A stretch of 64,000 nt of DNA, from NCBI RefSeq assembly GCF_024460775.1, contig NZ_JANFYZ010000003.1, positions 288,844 to 352,843 of the forward strand, in the 5' to 3' direction. Both the position numbers and the translations under genes were made by a program. The notes beneath the pieces were generated by a model. That model worked only from the letters and a program-made list of their open reading frames with translations, was not told the origin of the DNA and searched no databases. This stretch comes from Desulfovibrio desulfuricans (GTDB taxonomy: Bacteria > Desulfobacterota > Desulfovibrionia > Desulfovibrionales > Desulfovibrionaceae). Below are positions 8,240 through 17,240 of this stretch, piece after piece. How positions within the stretch are numbered: the stretch's first letter is position 1; the number at the start of each line of letters is the position of its first letter.

Positions 8240-9073
8240 TTATTTCAACTTTTTCAGCGTCTTTTCCATGCCTTCCGGCAGGGGATAGCCGTGATCCTCG
8301 CCGGGGAACGCGCCTGCGCGCACTTCACGCGCATAGGCCTCCACCGCTGAGCGCAGGCTTGCGCCCACTTCGCCAAAACGTTTGACGAAGCGCGGCAGGT
8401 GGCTCAGGGTCATACCCGTCATATCCTGCCACACCAGCACCTGACCATCGCAGCCAGCGCCTGCGCCAATGCCTATAACCGGGATGGACAGGGCCTGGGT
8501 CACGCGCTCGGCCAGGGGCGCGGGCACGCATTCCAGCACCAGGGCGAAAGCCCCGGCTTCTTGCAGGGCGCGGGCATCGTCCAGCAGCTTCTGGGCTGCA
8601 GCCATGCTTTTGCCCTGCACCTTGAACCCGCCAAAAGCGTTCACCGATTGCGGCGTGAGGCCAAGATGCCCCATGACGGGGATGGAAGCCCGCGTCAGCG
8701 CCCGCACTTCTGCGGCAAATTCCGCGCCGCCTTCAAGCTTGACCGCCTGAGCGCGGCCTTCTGTCATGAGCCGCCCGGCGTTGCGCACGGTTTCTTCCAC
8801 AGAAACATGGTAGCTCATAAAGGGCATGTCGCAGACCACAAGGGCTTTTTGCGCACCGCGCGCCACGGCGGCGCAGTGGCGCACCATGTCGTCCACCGTG
8901 ACGGAAAGCGTGTCGGGATAGCCCAGCATCACCATGCCCAGCGAATCGCCCACAAGCAGGGCATCCACCCCGGCCATATCCATGACCCGCGCGGTGCTGT
9001 AGTCATAAGCCGTCAGCATGACAAGCTTTTCCTGCCCTTTGGCCTCGCGGAAGGTAACTATGGTGTTCTTCAT
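8240..9073 (-). CDS. panB: 3-methyl-2-oxobutanoate hydroxymethyltransferase
   Basis: PanB transfers a hydroxymethyl group from 5,10-methylene-tetrahydrofolate to 2-oxoisovalerate, making ketopantoate for coenzyme A. The 277-residue length is normal. Visible motifs are LTAYDYSTAR, VGDSLGMVMLGY (metal-binding Asp), VKLEGG, MGHLGLTPQS and IPVIGIGAG. The start overlaps the stop of speB by four bases (ATGA), indicating translational coupling. panC is in this window but 45 kb away; panD and panE are not seen. Confidence 0.97.
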   Translation of the reverse strand: MKNTIVTFREAKGQEKLVMLTAYDYSTARVMDMAGVDALLVGDSLGMVMLGYPDTLSVTVDDMVRHCAAVARGAQKALVVCDMPFMSYHVSVEETVRNAGRLMTEGRAQAVKLEGGAEFAAEVRALTRASIPVMGHLGLTPQSVNAFGGFKVQGKSMAAAQKLLDDARALQEAGAFALVLECVPAPLAERVTQALSIPVIGIGAGAGCDGQVLVWQDMTGMTLSHLPRFVKRFGEVGASLRSAVEAYAREVRAGAFPGEDHGYPLPEGMEKTLKKLK

Positions 9074-9957
9074 GACTGAGCCTCCTTCTGGTTGGCATCG
9101 TGGGCCAGACCCATGATGAGGTGGGTAAGCTTGGCAGCCGTAAAGTCCGCATGGTGCAGGCCCTCAATGGGGGCCAGTTCCACCACGTCCAGCCCCACCA
9201 CGCGGCGGCCCGCCACGCAGCGTTCCAGCATGTACTGGGCCTCGCGCCAGTTGATGCCGCCGGGCGAGGGCGTTCCTGTTGCTGGCATGATGGACGAATC
9301 AAGCCCGTCCACATCAAAGGTGATGTAAATATTTTTGGGGAAATCCTCTGGCAGGGGCAGCTCCGGCAGGCCCACACGGGCGAGGAAATAGGCGTCGTAA
9401 TGGGTGACGTTGAACTTCTTGCGGATCTCGGCTTCTTCCCGGCAGAAATCGCGCACGGCAAACTGCGTGAGCGGCAGGCCGAGGTCGGCCACGGCACGGT
9501 ACATGACGCTGGCGTGTGAAAAGGGGCTGCCCTCATACTGGGGCCGCAGGTCGGCGTGGGCGTCAAACTGCACAACGCCAAAGGGTTCGCCCGTTTTTTC
9601 AGCCTGCCGGGCAAGTGCCCGCAAGGCCCCGAGCGTCACGGTATGCTCGCCGCCCAACACCACAGGCACTGCCTCGCAGGCAATGGCATGGGCCACAGCG
9701 GCCTCTATGCGGTCAAGCGTGTCGGTTATGGGGCCAGCGCAGTCCACGGCCTGAGCGGTAAAAAAACCTGACTCGCCCGGTGCGAATCCGCATTCCCAGG
9801 CTTCAAGCTGATGCGAGGCGGCAAGCAGGGCCTGAGGGCCTTTGACCGTGCCGCCGCCATAAGAAACGCTCTGCTCCAGAGGAACGGGGATAATGTGAAA
9901 CCCTGCCTGCTCCGGTGCAGACTGGGGATATTCAGAAGCCAGAAACTTGTCTTGCAT
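9070..9957 (-). CDS. speB: Agmatinase (arginase/agmatinase family ureohydrolase)
   Basis: This 295-residue ureohydrolase has all manganese-ligand motifs: GGEHTVTLG, FDAHADLR and FDVDGLDSSIMPATGTPSPGG-type signature around residues 205-225. Agmatinase splits agmatine into putrescine and urea. I chose MQDKFLASEY as start because AGGATC precedes it; upstream codons contain a terminator hairpin. It overlaps panB by four bases. Putrescine made here could feed the carboxynorspermidine route represented by the dehydrogenase at 38.8 kb. Another ureohydrolase of this family (for example guanidinobutyrase) cannot be excluded. Confidence 0.85.
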   Translation of the reverse strand: MQDKFLASEYPQSAPEQAGFHIIPVPLEQSVSYGGGTVKGPQALLAASHQLEAWECGFAPGESGFFTAQAVDCAGPITDTLDRIEAAVAHAIACEAVPVVLGGEHTVTLGALRALARQAEKTGEPFGVVQFDAHADLRPQYEGSPFSHASVMYRAVADLGLPLTQFAVRDFCREEAEIRKKFNVTHYDAYFLARVGLPELPLPEDFPKNIYITFDVDGLDSSIMPATGTPSPGGINWREAQYMLERCVAGRRVVGLDVVELAPIEGLHHADFTAAKLTHLIMGLAHDANQKEAQS

Positions 9958-9980
9958 GTGATCCTGCCGTGATTTGACAT

Positions 9981-10015
9981 AAAAAAACGGCCCGCTTGGG
10001 GAGGCAGGCCGTTTT
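9981..10015 (-). terminator. Terminator-like hairpin in the speB leader (possible attenuator)
   Basis: On the minus strand AAAACGGCC-TGC pairs with GCG-GGCCGTTTT around a loop CTCCCCAA and is followed by a run of seven T. It ends only about 24 bases before the speB ATG, after the separate terminator that closes the upstream gene. A strong terminator in this place would reduce expression of speB-panB unless something prevents its formation. Confidence 0.6.
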
Positions 10016-10078
10016 GGTTGGAGGAGACTGTCAGCAAAAGAAAGGAAGGTACTTTCCAAGCTGCAATGGCCGTGCCAC

Positions 10079-10119
10079 AAAAAGCAGCATACGGATAATC
10101 ATATAACCTGCTGCTTTTT
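10079..10119. terminator. Intrinsic terminator after the 178-residue protein gene
   Basis: AAAAAGCAGCA (10079-10089) is fully complementary to TGCTGCTTTTT (10109-10119) with a 19-base loop. On the minus strand the hairpin ends in a T run and closes the operon of the hypothetical protein and methyltransferase. Confidence 0.75.
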
Positions 10120-10229
10120 ATTGGTAATTTTTTACAGCCTCGCAATAGGCGCGTTAAAAATGTTTAACCCCTCGTGCCTGCGCCCTGCCTGGAAGGCGCA
10201 AAACTGTACAAAATATTTTCTTGCACAGC

Positions 10230-10766
10230 CTACTGCACAGTGTCCTTGCCCGGCGCAACAGCCGCACCCTGCAAAGAAAGGGAAAGCTTTTCGGCCAGTT
10301 CGCGCGCGGCGGGCGTATTGCGCCATTCGTCAAAGAGTTTCTGCCAGCCGCCAAAATCCACAAAGTTGCGGTCAAGCTGTTCTTCGTGCATCTGCACCCA
10401 GGCGTTGAAAAGCTGCATCTGCACCTGGAAGGTGGCGCTCTCAAAAATCATGGCCGCAGTATCGCGGGGCATGACCTGACCGTCCACATGGGCCAGAACA
10501 AAATTACAGACCGCGCGGCGGGAAGTTTCAAAGGTCACTTCCTGACCGTTCATGTCTTCTGCCAGGGGCAGCAGCCGGGGGAACATCTCGCTGATGCGCT
10601 CCATGGCCTTGACCGGCACGGCGATGAACAGGGCGGGCTGGCCGTCCGCAGCGGCAGGGGCTTCGGGTTTTTCAGAGATGAAATAAAAACGCAGCCAGTT
10701 CTCGAACATTACGGCTTCCAGAACCTTGGCAACGCCATTCTGAAATTGTTCTTGAGCTTCGGGCAT
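10230..10766 (-). CDS. Conserved-looking hypothetical protein, 178 residues
   Basis: I do not recognise a family. The protein is acidic and helical with no signal peptide or membrane segment; it contains many aromatic residues in ENWLRFYFI and DFGGWQKLFDEWRN. It starts 10 bases after the stop of the methyltransferase gene (GGGAG precedes the ATG), so the two are co-transcribed. A terminator follows at 10079-10119. The composition and codon use match the neighbours, which supports a real gene; function is unknown. Confidence 0.75.
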   Translation of the reverse strand: MPEAQEQFQNGVAKVLEAVMFENWLRFYFISEKPEAPAAADGQPALFIAVPVKAMERISEMFPRLLPLAEDMNGQEVTFETSRRAVCNFVLAHVDGQVMPRDTAAMIFESATFQVQMQLFNAWVQMHEEQLDRNFVDFGGWQKLFDEWRNTPAARELAEKLSLSLQGAAVAPGKDTVQ

Positions 10767-10776
10767 GGAGACTCCC

Positions 10777-11544
10777 TTAGTGTTTTACGGCCACGACCCG
10801 CAGCCGCCGATAATCAGCAATCCAACCGCCGTTATTCCACATGGATGCGCGCAGGGCATCCGCCACGGCGGCAAAAACTTTTTCCTGAGCCTCTGGGGCC
10901 ACGCAATCCAGATCCTGGGCAAAAAACTGGGCCATCCAGCGGGCAAGGCTTTCTTCCCCGCCTTTGAGAGGGGTGGGCCTGTCGTATTCTTCCGCCAGCC
11001 GCACGGAAAACCCGTGGCGGCTCAGCAGGGCCGCATATTCCTGCGCCGAGGGAAAATAAAAACGCTCGCTGTTCAGATGCGCCGGGCCAATGCCTTCCCC
11101 CGCCAGCACGGCCTGAAAGGCCGCCCCAAAGGCAGCGCGGATACGCCCGATATTGCCTTGCGCGCCAAATTCGCACACCAGCAGGCCGCCGGGGCGCAGC
11201 GCCCGCGCCATGACGGAGGTCAGGCGCTCCTGATCTTCTATCCAGTGCAGCGCGGCGTTGGAAAACAGCGCGTCCACGCAGCCGTTCCACGGCATGTCGC
11301 AGGCGTCCATTACCAGAAATTCCACTCGCGGCAGACGCATCCTGGCCTGCACGATCATGTCGGGCGAGGCGTCAATGCCCACCACGCGGGCGGCTCTGGC
11401 GGTCAAGGCTTCTGTCAGTGCGCCTGTGCCGCAGCCTACGTCAACAACAAAGCCCAGACCATCGGGCAGCAGCCCCAGCAGGTTTTCACCGTAGGCTGCC
11501 ACAAAGTCGTGGCTCTGGTCATAAAGATGGGCATCCCAATCCAT
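10777..11544 (-). CDS. Class I SAM-dependent methyltransferase
   Basis: The 255-residue protein begins MDWDAHLYDQ and has the Rossmann methyltransferase motifs: FVVDVGCGTGALTE (motif I, about residue 37), VVGIDASPDMI (post I) and DALFSNAALHWIED (motif IV region), then LRPGGLLVCEFG. The order and the SNAALHW segment resemble trans-aconitate methyltransferase and malonyl-ACP methyltransferase BioC. The substrate cannot be determined. The start was placed after AGGGAGAA; a longer frame adds 25 poor residues. It is followed after 10 bases by the 178-residue hypothetical protein. Confidence 0.85.
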   Translation of the reverse strand: MDWDAHLYDQSHDFVAAYGENLLGLLPDGLGFVVDVGCGTGALTEALTARAARVVGIDASPDMIVQARMRLPRVEFLVMDACDMPWNGCVDALFSNAALHWIEDQERLTSVMARALRPGGLLVCEFGAQGNIGRIRAAFGAAFQAVLAGEGIGPAHLNSERFYFPSAQEYAALLSRHGFSVRLAEEYDRPTPLKGGEESLARWMAQFFAQDLDCVAPEAQEKVFAAVADALRASMWNNGGWIADYRRLRVVAVKH

Positions 11545-11677
11545 GAATCCGGTTCTCCCTGCGCGGCGAAAAAAAGCGCAAGCGCCACTTGTTGTAAACA
11601 TCAGACTACAGCGCGTCAATGCGGCGGGCTGATTTGCAGCAACAATGCCGCCCGATCCCCGCTAGAAACGAGCAGGC

Positions 11678-12934
11678 TCAGGCCTGCTTTTCCCGCAATG
11701 CGCGCTTTTGCATTTCGCTGTTGCCAACTTGTCCAAGCACTGAGGCGGCAAGCCCGGTGCAGGCGCTCACCAGACCCAGCGGCACGGCGGTATCACCCCC
11801 GGCCAGCCCCACAAGAGGGGAGGTGCACGCGCCAAAAATAAAGACCGCCACGCCCAGAATGCCCGAGGCCGTTCCCGCGCCCACATTTTGCGCGCTGATG
11901 CCAAGGGTAAAGCTGGTGGGGAGCGTCATGCCCTGGAGGGCGATCATGAAAAACAGCCCCACGAGCAGCGGCAAGGGCGAGGCTGGCGCTATCACCGTCA
12001 CGGCCAGTACGCCAAGGCAGGCCGCGCAGCGCAGCGTGTTGCCGATTTGCAGCAAACGGGCTTCGCCAAAACGGCGCGACAGCCGGGCCGTGGCAAGGGC
12101 AACAAACATGACGCTCAAGGCGTTGCAGCCAAAAATGACGCTGTAGCCCTGCGGTGAGATGCCGTACATGCCCTGCAGCACAAAGGGCGAGGCCGCCACG
12201 TAACCGAAAAATCCGCCCATGGTGAAACCCTGCACGCCCACATAGCACATGAAGGGTTTTTGCCGCAAAAGCTCGCCCATGGCCTTCCACGAGGCGCGCA
12301 AGCCCCCCTCGCGGCGCATGGTTTCCGGCAGGGTTTCGGGCAGGCCCACGGCGCTCAGCACGATCAGCAGCACCCCAAAGCCCGTCAGAAAATAAAAAAT
12401 CAGGGGCCAGCCGCTCAGGGATGCCAGCCAGCCGCCCAAGAGCGGCCCGGTAATGGGGGCAATGCCGTTGACCGCCATGAGCAGGCTCATGAAGTTGGTC
12501 AGCTCCGGCCCGCGAAACAGGTCGCAGGCCATGGCGCGGGCCAGCACAATGCCCCCTGCCCCGCCAAGCCCCTGCGCAAAACGCAGGGCAATAAAGCTGT
12601 TGCCCGTTTTGGCCGCTGCGCAACAGATGGAAGCCAGCGTAAAGAAGATCAGCGCCATGAACAGCGGCTTGCGCCGCCCGGTGGAATCTGAAATGGGCCC
12701 CACAAACAATTGACCGAGGGCCATGCCCAGCAGACAGGCCGTGATGGTCAACTGGGTTGTTGCCGTGGAGATATTAAGGTCTGCCGCCAGGGCGGGCAGG
12801 CTTGGCAGATAGGTATCGGTACACAGCGGGCCAAAGGCGGCCATCATGCCCAGCAAGAGCGCCAGAAACAGCCTGCGACGGCGGGGCAGCCTTGCGCCGG
12901 CACCCACAATATAATCATTTTCCGTAATGCGCAT
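11678..12934 (-). CDS. Bcr/CflA-type multidrug efflux MFS transporter
   Basis: A 418-residue inner-membrane protein with twelve predicted segments. The motif LFVGPISDSTGRRKP between segments 2 and 3 and the segment MAAFGPLCTDTYLPSLPALA near the N-terminus are characteristic of the Bcr/CflA drug:H+ antiporter group (DHA1). The start MRITENDY follows AAAAAGGAC. The gene stands alone on the minus strand, divergent from the UvrD-type helicase gene with about 117 bases between. Substrates are unknown. Confidence 0.9.
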   Translation of the reverse strand: MRITENDYIVGAGARLPRRRRLFLALLLGMMAAFGPLCTDTYLPSLPALAADLNISTATTQLTITACLLGMALGQLFVGPISDSTGRRKPLFMALIFFTLASICCAAAKTGNSFIALRFAQGLGGAGGIVLARAMACDLFRGPELTNFMSLLMAVNGIAPITGPLLGGWLASLSGWPLIFYFLTGFGVLLIVLSAVGLPETLPETMRREGGLRASWKAMGELLRQKPFMCYVGVQGFTMGGFFGYVAASPFVLQGMYGISPQGYSVIFGCNALSVMFVALATARLSRRFGEARLLQIGNTLRCAACLGVLAVTVIAPASPLPLLVGLFFMIALQGMTLPTSFTLGISAQNVGAGTASGILGVAVFIFGACTSPLVGLAGGDTAVPLGLVSACTGLAASVLGQVGNSEMQKRALREKQA

Positions 12935-13051
12935 GTTTGTCCTTTTTCTTTTCTTTGCGCGATATTCGGGACGGACGCTGGCAAAGTCAAGGGCGGGGAA
13001 CACCCCTGCGCGGCTCTGGTATGCGCTGCCGCCTTATGCTACCCTGCGCAC

Positions 13052-15355
13052 ATGATTGATTACGCTCAAGCCCTTAACGAAGCCCAGTACGAGGCAGCCA
13101 CCTGCGGCGACGGCCCGGTTCTGGTTGTGGCAGGCGCAGGCAGCGGCAAAACCCGCACCATCGTCTACCGTCTGGCATGGCTGGCAGAGCACGGCGTCGA
13201 ACCTGACGCCATGCTCCTGCTCACCTTTACCCGCAAGGCAGCGCAGGAAATGCTGCACCGCGCGGGGCTGTTGCTCAATCAGGGGCTTGCGGGCGTGCAG
13301 GGCGGCACCTTTCACGCCTTTGGCTTTGGGGCGCTCCGGCGCTGGAAGCCCGACTGGCTTGGCGACAGACCTTTTACAGTCATGGATTCCGCCGACATCA
13401 ACGAGGCGGTCAAGCACTGCAAGGATCAGCTCAAGCTGGGCAAGGGCGACAGGTCGTTTCCCAAAACCCAGAGCATTGTGGGGCTGCTGAGCAAGGCCCG
13501 CAACAAGGAGCTGCCGCTGGACGAAGTGCTGCGACGCGAGGCCTTTCACCTGCTGCCCCACGCCGATGGCCTGGCCCGGCTGGGCGATGCCTACAATGCC
13601 TACCGCCGCGACAAGGGCCTGCTGGATTACGATGATCTGCTGTTCGAGCTTGAGGCCCTGCTGCGCGAAAATCCGCTGGCGGCCGCCTCGCTGCGGCAGA
13701 GGTTCAGCCATATTCTCGTTGACGAGTATCAGGATACAAACCTGGTTCAGGCCCGCATTGTGCGCCTGCTGGCAGGGCCCTTGGACGGCCCCCCAGGCAA
13801 CGTCATGGCTGTGGGCGACGAAGCCCAGTCCATCTATGCTTTTCGCGGTGCCAATGTGCGCAACATATTGGACTTCCCCACGCTTTTTCCCGGCGCGCGC
13901 GTGGTGCGGCTGGAAGAAAACTACCGATCCACCAAGCCCGTGCTGGATGTGGCCAACAACCTGCTCTCCCACGCTGCGGAATCCTTCCGCAAAAACCTGT
14001 TCACGCGCAAGGAAGGCGGCGACCCCGTGCGCCTTGTGACGCCGCTCAGCGACATGAGTCAGGCCAAGCTGGTGGTGCGCCGGGTTGAGGAACTGCTGGC
14101 GACCCACCTGCCGCACGAAATCGCGGTGCTGTTCCGCGCGGGCTTCCATTCCTATAACCTGGAAATGGCCCTCAATCAGGCGGGCATTGCCTTTCGCAAA
14201 TACGGGGGGCTGCGCTATACCGAGGCTGCCCACGTCAAGGATGTTATCGCCTACGCGCGCCTGCTGCTCAACCCGCTCGACCTGCCCGCCTTTGCCCGCG
14301 TGGCGGCCCAGCACAGCGGCATTGGCCCCAAGACGGTAGAAAAACTCTATGCCGTGGCCCGCAGCGGCGACCAGAAATCCACAGAAAAAGCCTTTGCCAA
14401 GTATCCGGGTTTTCTGGAAGACATGCGCTTTGTGGACGACCTGCGCGCCCGGCCCATGCCGCCATCGGGGACGCTGTCGTCCGTTCTTGAACATTACCGC
14501 CCCCGCCTCGAAGCCCTCTACCCGGAAGACTGGCCCCGCCGCCAGCAGGGGTTGGAAGAAATCATCCAGATGGCCTCCGGCTACAGCGAGCTGGATCTTT
14601 TTGTGGCAGATCTTGCCCTTGAAGCGCCGGAAGACGATGACGCCGACAGCAACGAGGGCAAGATCACCCTTTCCACCGTGCATTCGGCCAAGGGGCTGGA
14701 GTGGAACGCCGTTCTGATCATTGATCTGGTGGAAGACCGCTTTCCTTCGCGCCACGCACTGGCCCGGCCAGAAGATTTTGAAGAAGAGCGCCGCCTCATG
14801 TACGTGGCCTGCACCCGCGCGCGCCAGTGCCTTGACCTCTACGCCCCTGCCTCGCTCTACAACAGGGCGGAGCGCGGCAGTCAGCACGTGAGCCAGAGCC
14901 CCTTTGTGCGCGAGCTTGCACCCGGCATGGTTGAAGAATGGATTGAAGGGTTTGGCGGTGTGCTTTCGCGCCGCAGCGTGGGCGGCGTAGGTTTTGGGCG
15001 TAAAACCGCCATGCCTTCCGCTGGCGGGCCTAGCGGCGCGCAGGGCTTTTCTGGCGGGCTTTTGCCGCGTCCGCAGCGCTCGCCGAGCCACGATGCCTAT
15101 GACGACTGCCAGCTTGCGCCAGACGATGCGGGCAGGCAGGCCACTCCTCTGACGAATCCTGCACCCGCTCCTGTGCCCACGCAGGGGAATTCAAGGCCAC
15201 AAGCCGCAGGCGATGGCGAACTGTGTTACTGCCGTCACCGTATTTTCGGGCGCGGCAAGATCGTGCGTCATTTGCCGCCGGACAAGGTGCAGGTGAATTT
15301 CCCCGGCTTCGGCCTCAAGGTCATCCTGAGCGAATATCTGATTCTGGAGAGCTGA
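13052..15355 (+). CDS. UvrD/Rep-type superfamily 1 DNA helicase
   Basis: The 767-residue protein carries the full helicase motif set: VAGAGSGKTRT (Walker A, about residue 25), DEYQDTN (motif II), GDEAQSIYAFRGA (motif III), LEENYRST (IV), STVHSAKGLEWNAVLI (V) and RRLMYVACTRARQ (VI). It is a 3'-5' DNA translocase of the UvrD/PcrA/Rep type with a roughly 100-residue Pro/Gly-rich linker and a small C-terminal fold (GRGKIVRHLPPDKVQVNFPG) like that on other UvrD relatives. thiL begins one base after its stop, so the two are coupled. It probably acts in repair or replication restart. Confidence 0.92.
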   Translation: MIDYAQALNEAQYEAATCGDGPVLVVAGAGSGKTRTIVYRLAWLAEHGVEPDAMLLLTFTRKAAQEMLHRAGLLLNQGLAGVQGGTFHAFGFGALRRWKPDWLGDRPFTVMDSADINEAVKHCKDQLKLGKGDRSFPKTQSIVGLLSKARNKELPLDEVLRREAFHLLPHADGLARLGDAYNAYRRDKGLLDYDDLLFELEALLRENPLAAASLRQRFSHILVDEYQDTNLVQARIVRLLAGPLDGPPGNVMAVGDEAQSIYAFRGANVRNILDFPTLFPGARVVRLEENYRSTKPVLDVANNLLSHAAESFRKNLFTRKEGGDPVRLVTPLSDMSQAKLVVRRVEELLATHLPHEIAVLFRAGFHSYNLEMALNQAGIAFRKYGGLRYTEAAHVKDVIAYARLLLNPLDLPAFARVAAQHSGIGPKTVEKLYAVARSGDQKSTEKAFAKYPGFLEDMRFVDDLRARPMPPSGTLSSVLEHYRPRLEALYPEDWPRRQQGLEEIIQMASGYSELDLFVADLALEAPEDDDADSNEGKITLSTVHSAKGLEWNAVLIIDLVEDRFPSRHALARPEDFEEERRLMYVACTRARQCLDLYAPASLYNRAERGSQHVSQSPFVRELAPGMVEEWIEGFGGVLSRRSVGGVGFGRKTAMPSAGGPSGAQGFSGGLLPRPQRSPSHDAYDDCQLAPDDAGRQATPLTNPAPAPVPTQGNSRPQAAGDGELCYCRHRIFGRGKIVRHLPPDKVQVNFPGFGLKVILSEYLILES

Positions 15356-15356
15356 T

Positions 15357-16424
15357 ATGGTTCCGCCCCACGCATCCCCGGCTTCTCATGGCTCTCTTTC
15401 TGAAGACGGCATTCTGGCCTGTCTTGGCAGACATTTTCCGCAAACCGGGCCTTCCCTGCTGCTGGGCAGGGGCGATGACTGCGCCGTGCTGCGCGGCGGC
15501 AAGCCCCTTGCCGTGAGCAGCGATCTTTTTCTGGAAGACGTGCATTTTCGCCGCTCGTATTTTACCCCTGAAGAAACAGGCTACAAGGCGCTGGCTGTCA
15601 ATGTGAGCGATCTTGCGGCCTGCGGGGCGCGGCCCGCGGCCTTTACCCTGTGCCTCGGCCTGCCCGGCTGGGTGGACGAACCGTGGCTGGACGCGTTTTT
15701 CTCGGGCATGGCGGGTCTTGCCAAGCAGCACAACATGGTGCTAGCCGGGGGCGACCTTTCCGGCTGCGAGCGGCTGCATATTTCTGTGACCGTGTGGGGC
15801 GAGCCCGCCGACCCCGGTACCTTTCTTGTGCGCGGCGGCAGCATGCCCGGCGATGTGCTTTTTGTGGTGGGGCGTCTGGGCCTTGCCCGCGTGGGACTCA
15901 AAGCTCTTGAAGCTCAGGGCCGCGCGGCCCTGGATCTGTGGCCCGCCGCCTGCGCGGCGCACCTGCACCCCGAGCCGCAGGTGGACGCTGGCCTCATGCT
16001 GGCGCGGGCGGGATTCAACGCCCGGCCGCCTGCGCTCATGGATGTTTCTGACGGCATCATGCGTGATCTGCCCCGGTTGCTTGGCCTTACGGGCGAGTTG
16101 AGCGCTGCGGGGCAGGTCTCGCGCGGCAGTCTGGGGGCGGAGATCATGCTGGCCCGTGGGCAACTGCACCCGGAAGTAGTGGGCTATGCCGAGGCCAATG
16201 GCAAAAATCCCGTACACGAGGCCCTGCTTGGCGGCGAGGATTACGCCCTGCTTGGTTCGTGCGCACCCGACATGCTGCCCCCCCTGCATGCTGCCATACC
16301 GCGCCTTACAAGCATCGGCGTTGTGACTGCGGGCGGCGGCATTGTGTGCAACAACGAGCCGCTGGACACTCTGGCGGAAATGCGCGGCTTTGACCACTTT
16401 GAACGCAAAGGGCAGGAAGCCTGA
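15357..16424 (+). CDS. thiL: Thiamine-monophosphate kinase
   Basis: ThiL phosphorylates thiamine monophosphate to the active diphosphate using ATP. The 355-residue protein shows the AIR-synthase-like fold motifs: GRGDDCAVL (about residue 41), SSDLFLEDVHF, LAVNVSDLAACGARP, LAGGDLSG and ALMDVSDGIMRDL, ending with LLGGEDYALL. Length is normal. It starts one base after the helicase stop and precedes the class II aldolase gene by 33 bases. No other thiamine gene is in the window. Confidence 0.95.
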   Translation: MVPPHASPASHGSLSEDGILACLGRHFPQTGPSLLLGRGDDCAVLRGGKPLAVSSDLFLEDVHFRRSYFTPEETGYKALAVNVSDLAACGARPAAFTLCLGLPGWVDEPWLDAFFSGMAGLAKQHNMVLAGGDLSGCERLHISVTVWGEPADPGTFLVRGGSMPGDVLFVVGRLGLARVGLKALEAQGRAALDLWPAACAAHLHPEPQVDAGLMLARAGFNARPPALMDVSDGIMRDLPRLLGLTGELSAAGQVSRGSLGAEIMLARGQLHPEVVGYAEANGKNPVHEALLGGEDYALLGSCAPDMLPPLHAAIPRLTSIGVVTAGGGIVCNNEPLDTLAEMRGFDHFERKGQEA

Positions 16425-16457
16425 CATGCGCGCATGGCAAAACAAAGGAAACCCCGC

Positions 16458-17099
16458 ATGAGCATCACCTCGCAGCGGTCAACAACCGCGCCGATCCCAG
16501 AAGATCAACCTTCCATCCCTTCTGAAATGGTTGAAGAATTTCGCGCAGTTTGCCGCGATGCATGGAAGCAGGGCCTGCTGTCCGGCTGCAACGGCAACGC
16601 CAGCCGCAGGCTTGGCAGCCATACGCCGGAGCTTGTCTGCATCACCCGCAGCGGCGCTGCCAAGGGCAGGCTGACCGCCGCCGACTGCTGCCTTATGGAC
16701 ATCGCCACTGGCGCTGTTGTATCCGGCGGTCCCGCATCCACCGAATCAGGCATGCACCTCGCCATCTACCGCACTCGCCCGGACTGCAACGCCATTCTGC
16801 ACACCCATCCCCGCCGACTGCTCGCCTTGAGCCTGCGGCTGGCGGGCAGACAGGAAGACTTTTTGCGCCTGCCCCTTTTTGAAGCCGAAGTATGGCGGGC
16901 CAAGCTGGGCTTTGCCCCGGCACTTCCCCCCGGCACTACCGAGCTGGCAGACGCCGTGGCTCTGGCTGCCAGCAGCAAGGATGCCGTGTGGATGGCCGGG
17001 CACGGCCTGTGCTGCCTTGGGCGCACCCTGGCCGAAGCCCTGTGCCTTGCAGAAGAACTGGAACATCTTGCCGCGCTGCAGATACTTGCCACAGTTTAG
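16458..17099 (+). CDS. Class II aldolase/adducin-family protein (fuculose-phosphate aldolase-like)
   Basis: The 213-residue protein has the zinc aldolase motifs: GCNGNASRRL and TRSGAAKG (phosphate-binding), STESGMHLAIY (catalytic Glu region), ILHTHPRR (two zinc His) and MAGHGLCCLG (third zinc His). The substrate may be a phosphorylated deoxysugar or methylthioribulose phosphate; I cannot decide. I chose MSITSQRS as start because AAAGGA lies eight bases before it; an upstream ATG at 16434 lacks a good site. It is the third gene after the helicase and thiL and is closed by a terminator. Confidence 0.82.
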   Translation: MSITSQRSTTAPIPEDQPSIPSEMVEEFRAVCRDAWKQGLLSGCNGNASRRLGSHTPELVCITRSGAAKGRLTAADCCLMDIATGAVVSGGPASTESGMHLAIYRTRPDCNAILHTHPRRLLALSLRLAGRQEDFLRLPLFEAEVWRAKLGFAPALPPGTTELADAVALAASSKDAVWMAGHGLCCLGRTLAEALCLAEELEHLAALQILATV

Positions 17100-17125
17100 T
17101 GCAGGCATTGCCGCACTTTTCTTTC

Positions 17126-17150
17126 AGCCCGCATCTTGCGGGCTTTTTTG
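17126..17150 (+). terminator. Intrinsic terminator after the aldolase gene
   Basis: AGCCCGCA-TCT-TGCGGGCT followed by six T. It closes the helicase-thiL-aldolase run. Confidence 0.92.
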
Positions 17151-17159
17151 TTTCTTTAA

Positions 17160-17218
17160 GTGTTACAACTTGCAAAAACATATGCGCTATTGTAGCATTC
17201 AATAAAATTTCGTAACAC
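17160..17218 (+). promoter_or_regulatory. Promoter flanked by GTGTTAC/GTAACAC half-sites (candidate NikR control) before the nikK-like gene
   Basis: A plausible sigma70 promoter, TTGCAA (17170-17175) and TAGCAT (17193-17198) with 17 bases between, is framed by GTGTTAC (17160-17166) and its exact reverse complement GTAACAC (17212-17218). As I recall it, the NikR operator proposed for Desulfovibrio uses these same heptamers but 13-14 bases apart; here they are 45 apart, with a degraded TTGTAGC (17190-17196) 15 bases from the right one. Control by nickel is inferred. Confidence 0.45.
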
Positions 17219-17240
17219 AAACTCAAAGGAGCCCCCCACC

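Noticed and set aside
10153..10168. Palindrome GTTAAA-AATG-TTTAAC as a Rex site
   Set aside because: Rex sites have GTTAA-N4-TTAAC; here six bases separate these halves, and the site lies in the 3' region of the 178-residue protein gene rather than at a promoter.
13034..15091. Open minus-strand frame of 685 codons antisense to the UvrD-type helicase gene
   Set aside because: It is a shadow caused by GC-rich third positions; the sense strand has complete helicase motifs and the antisense translation has none.
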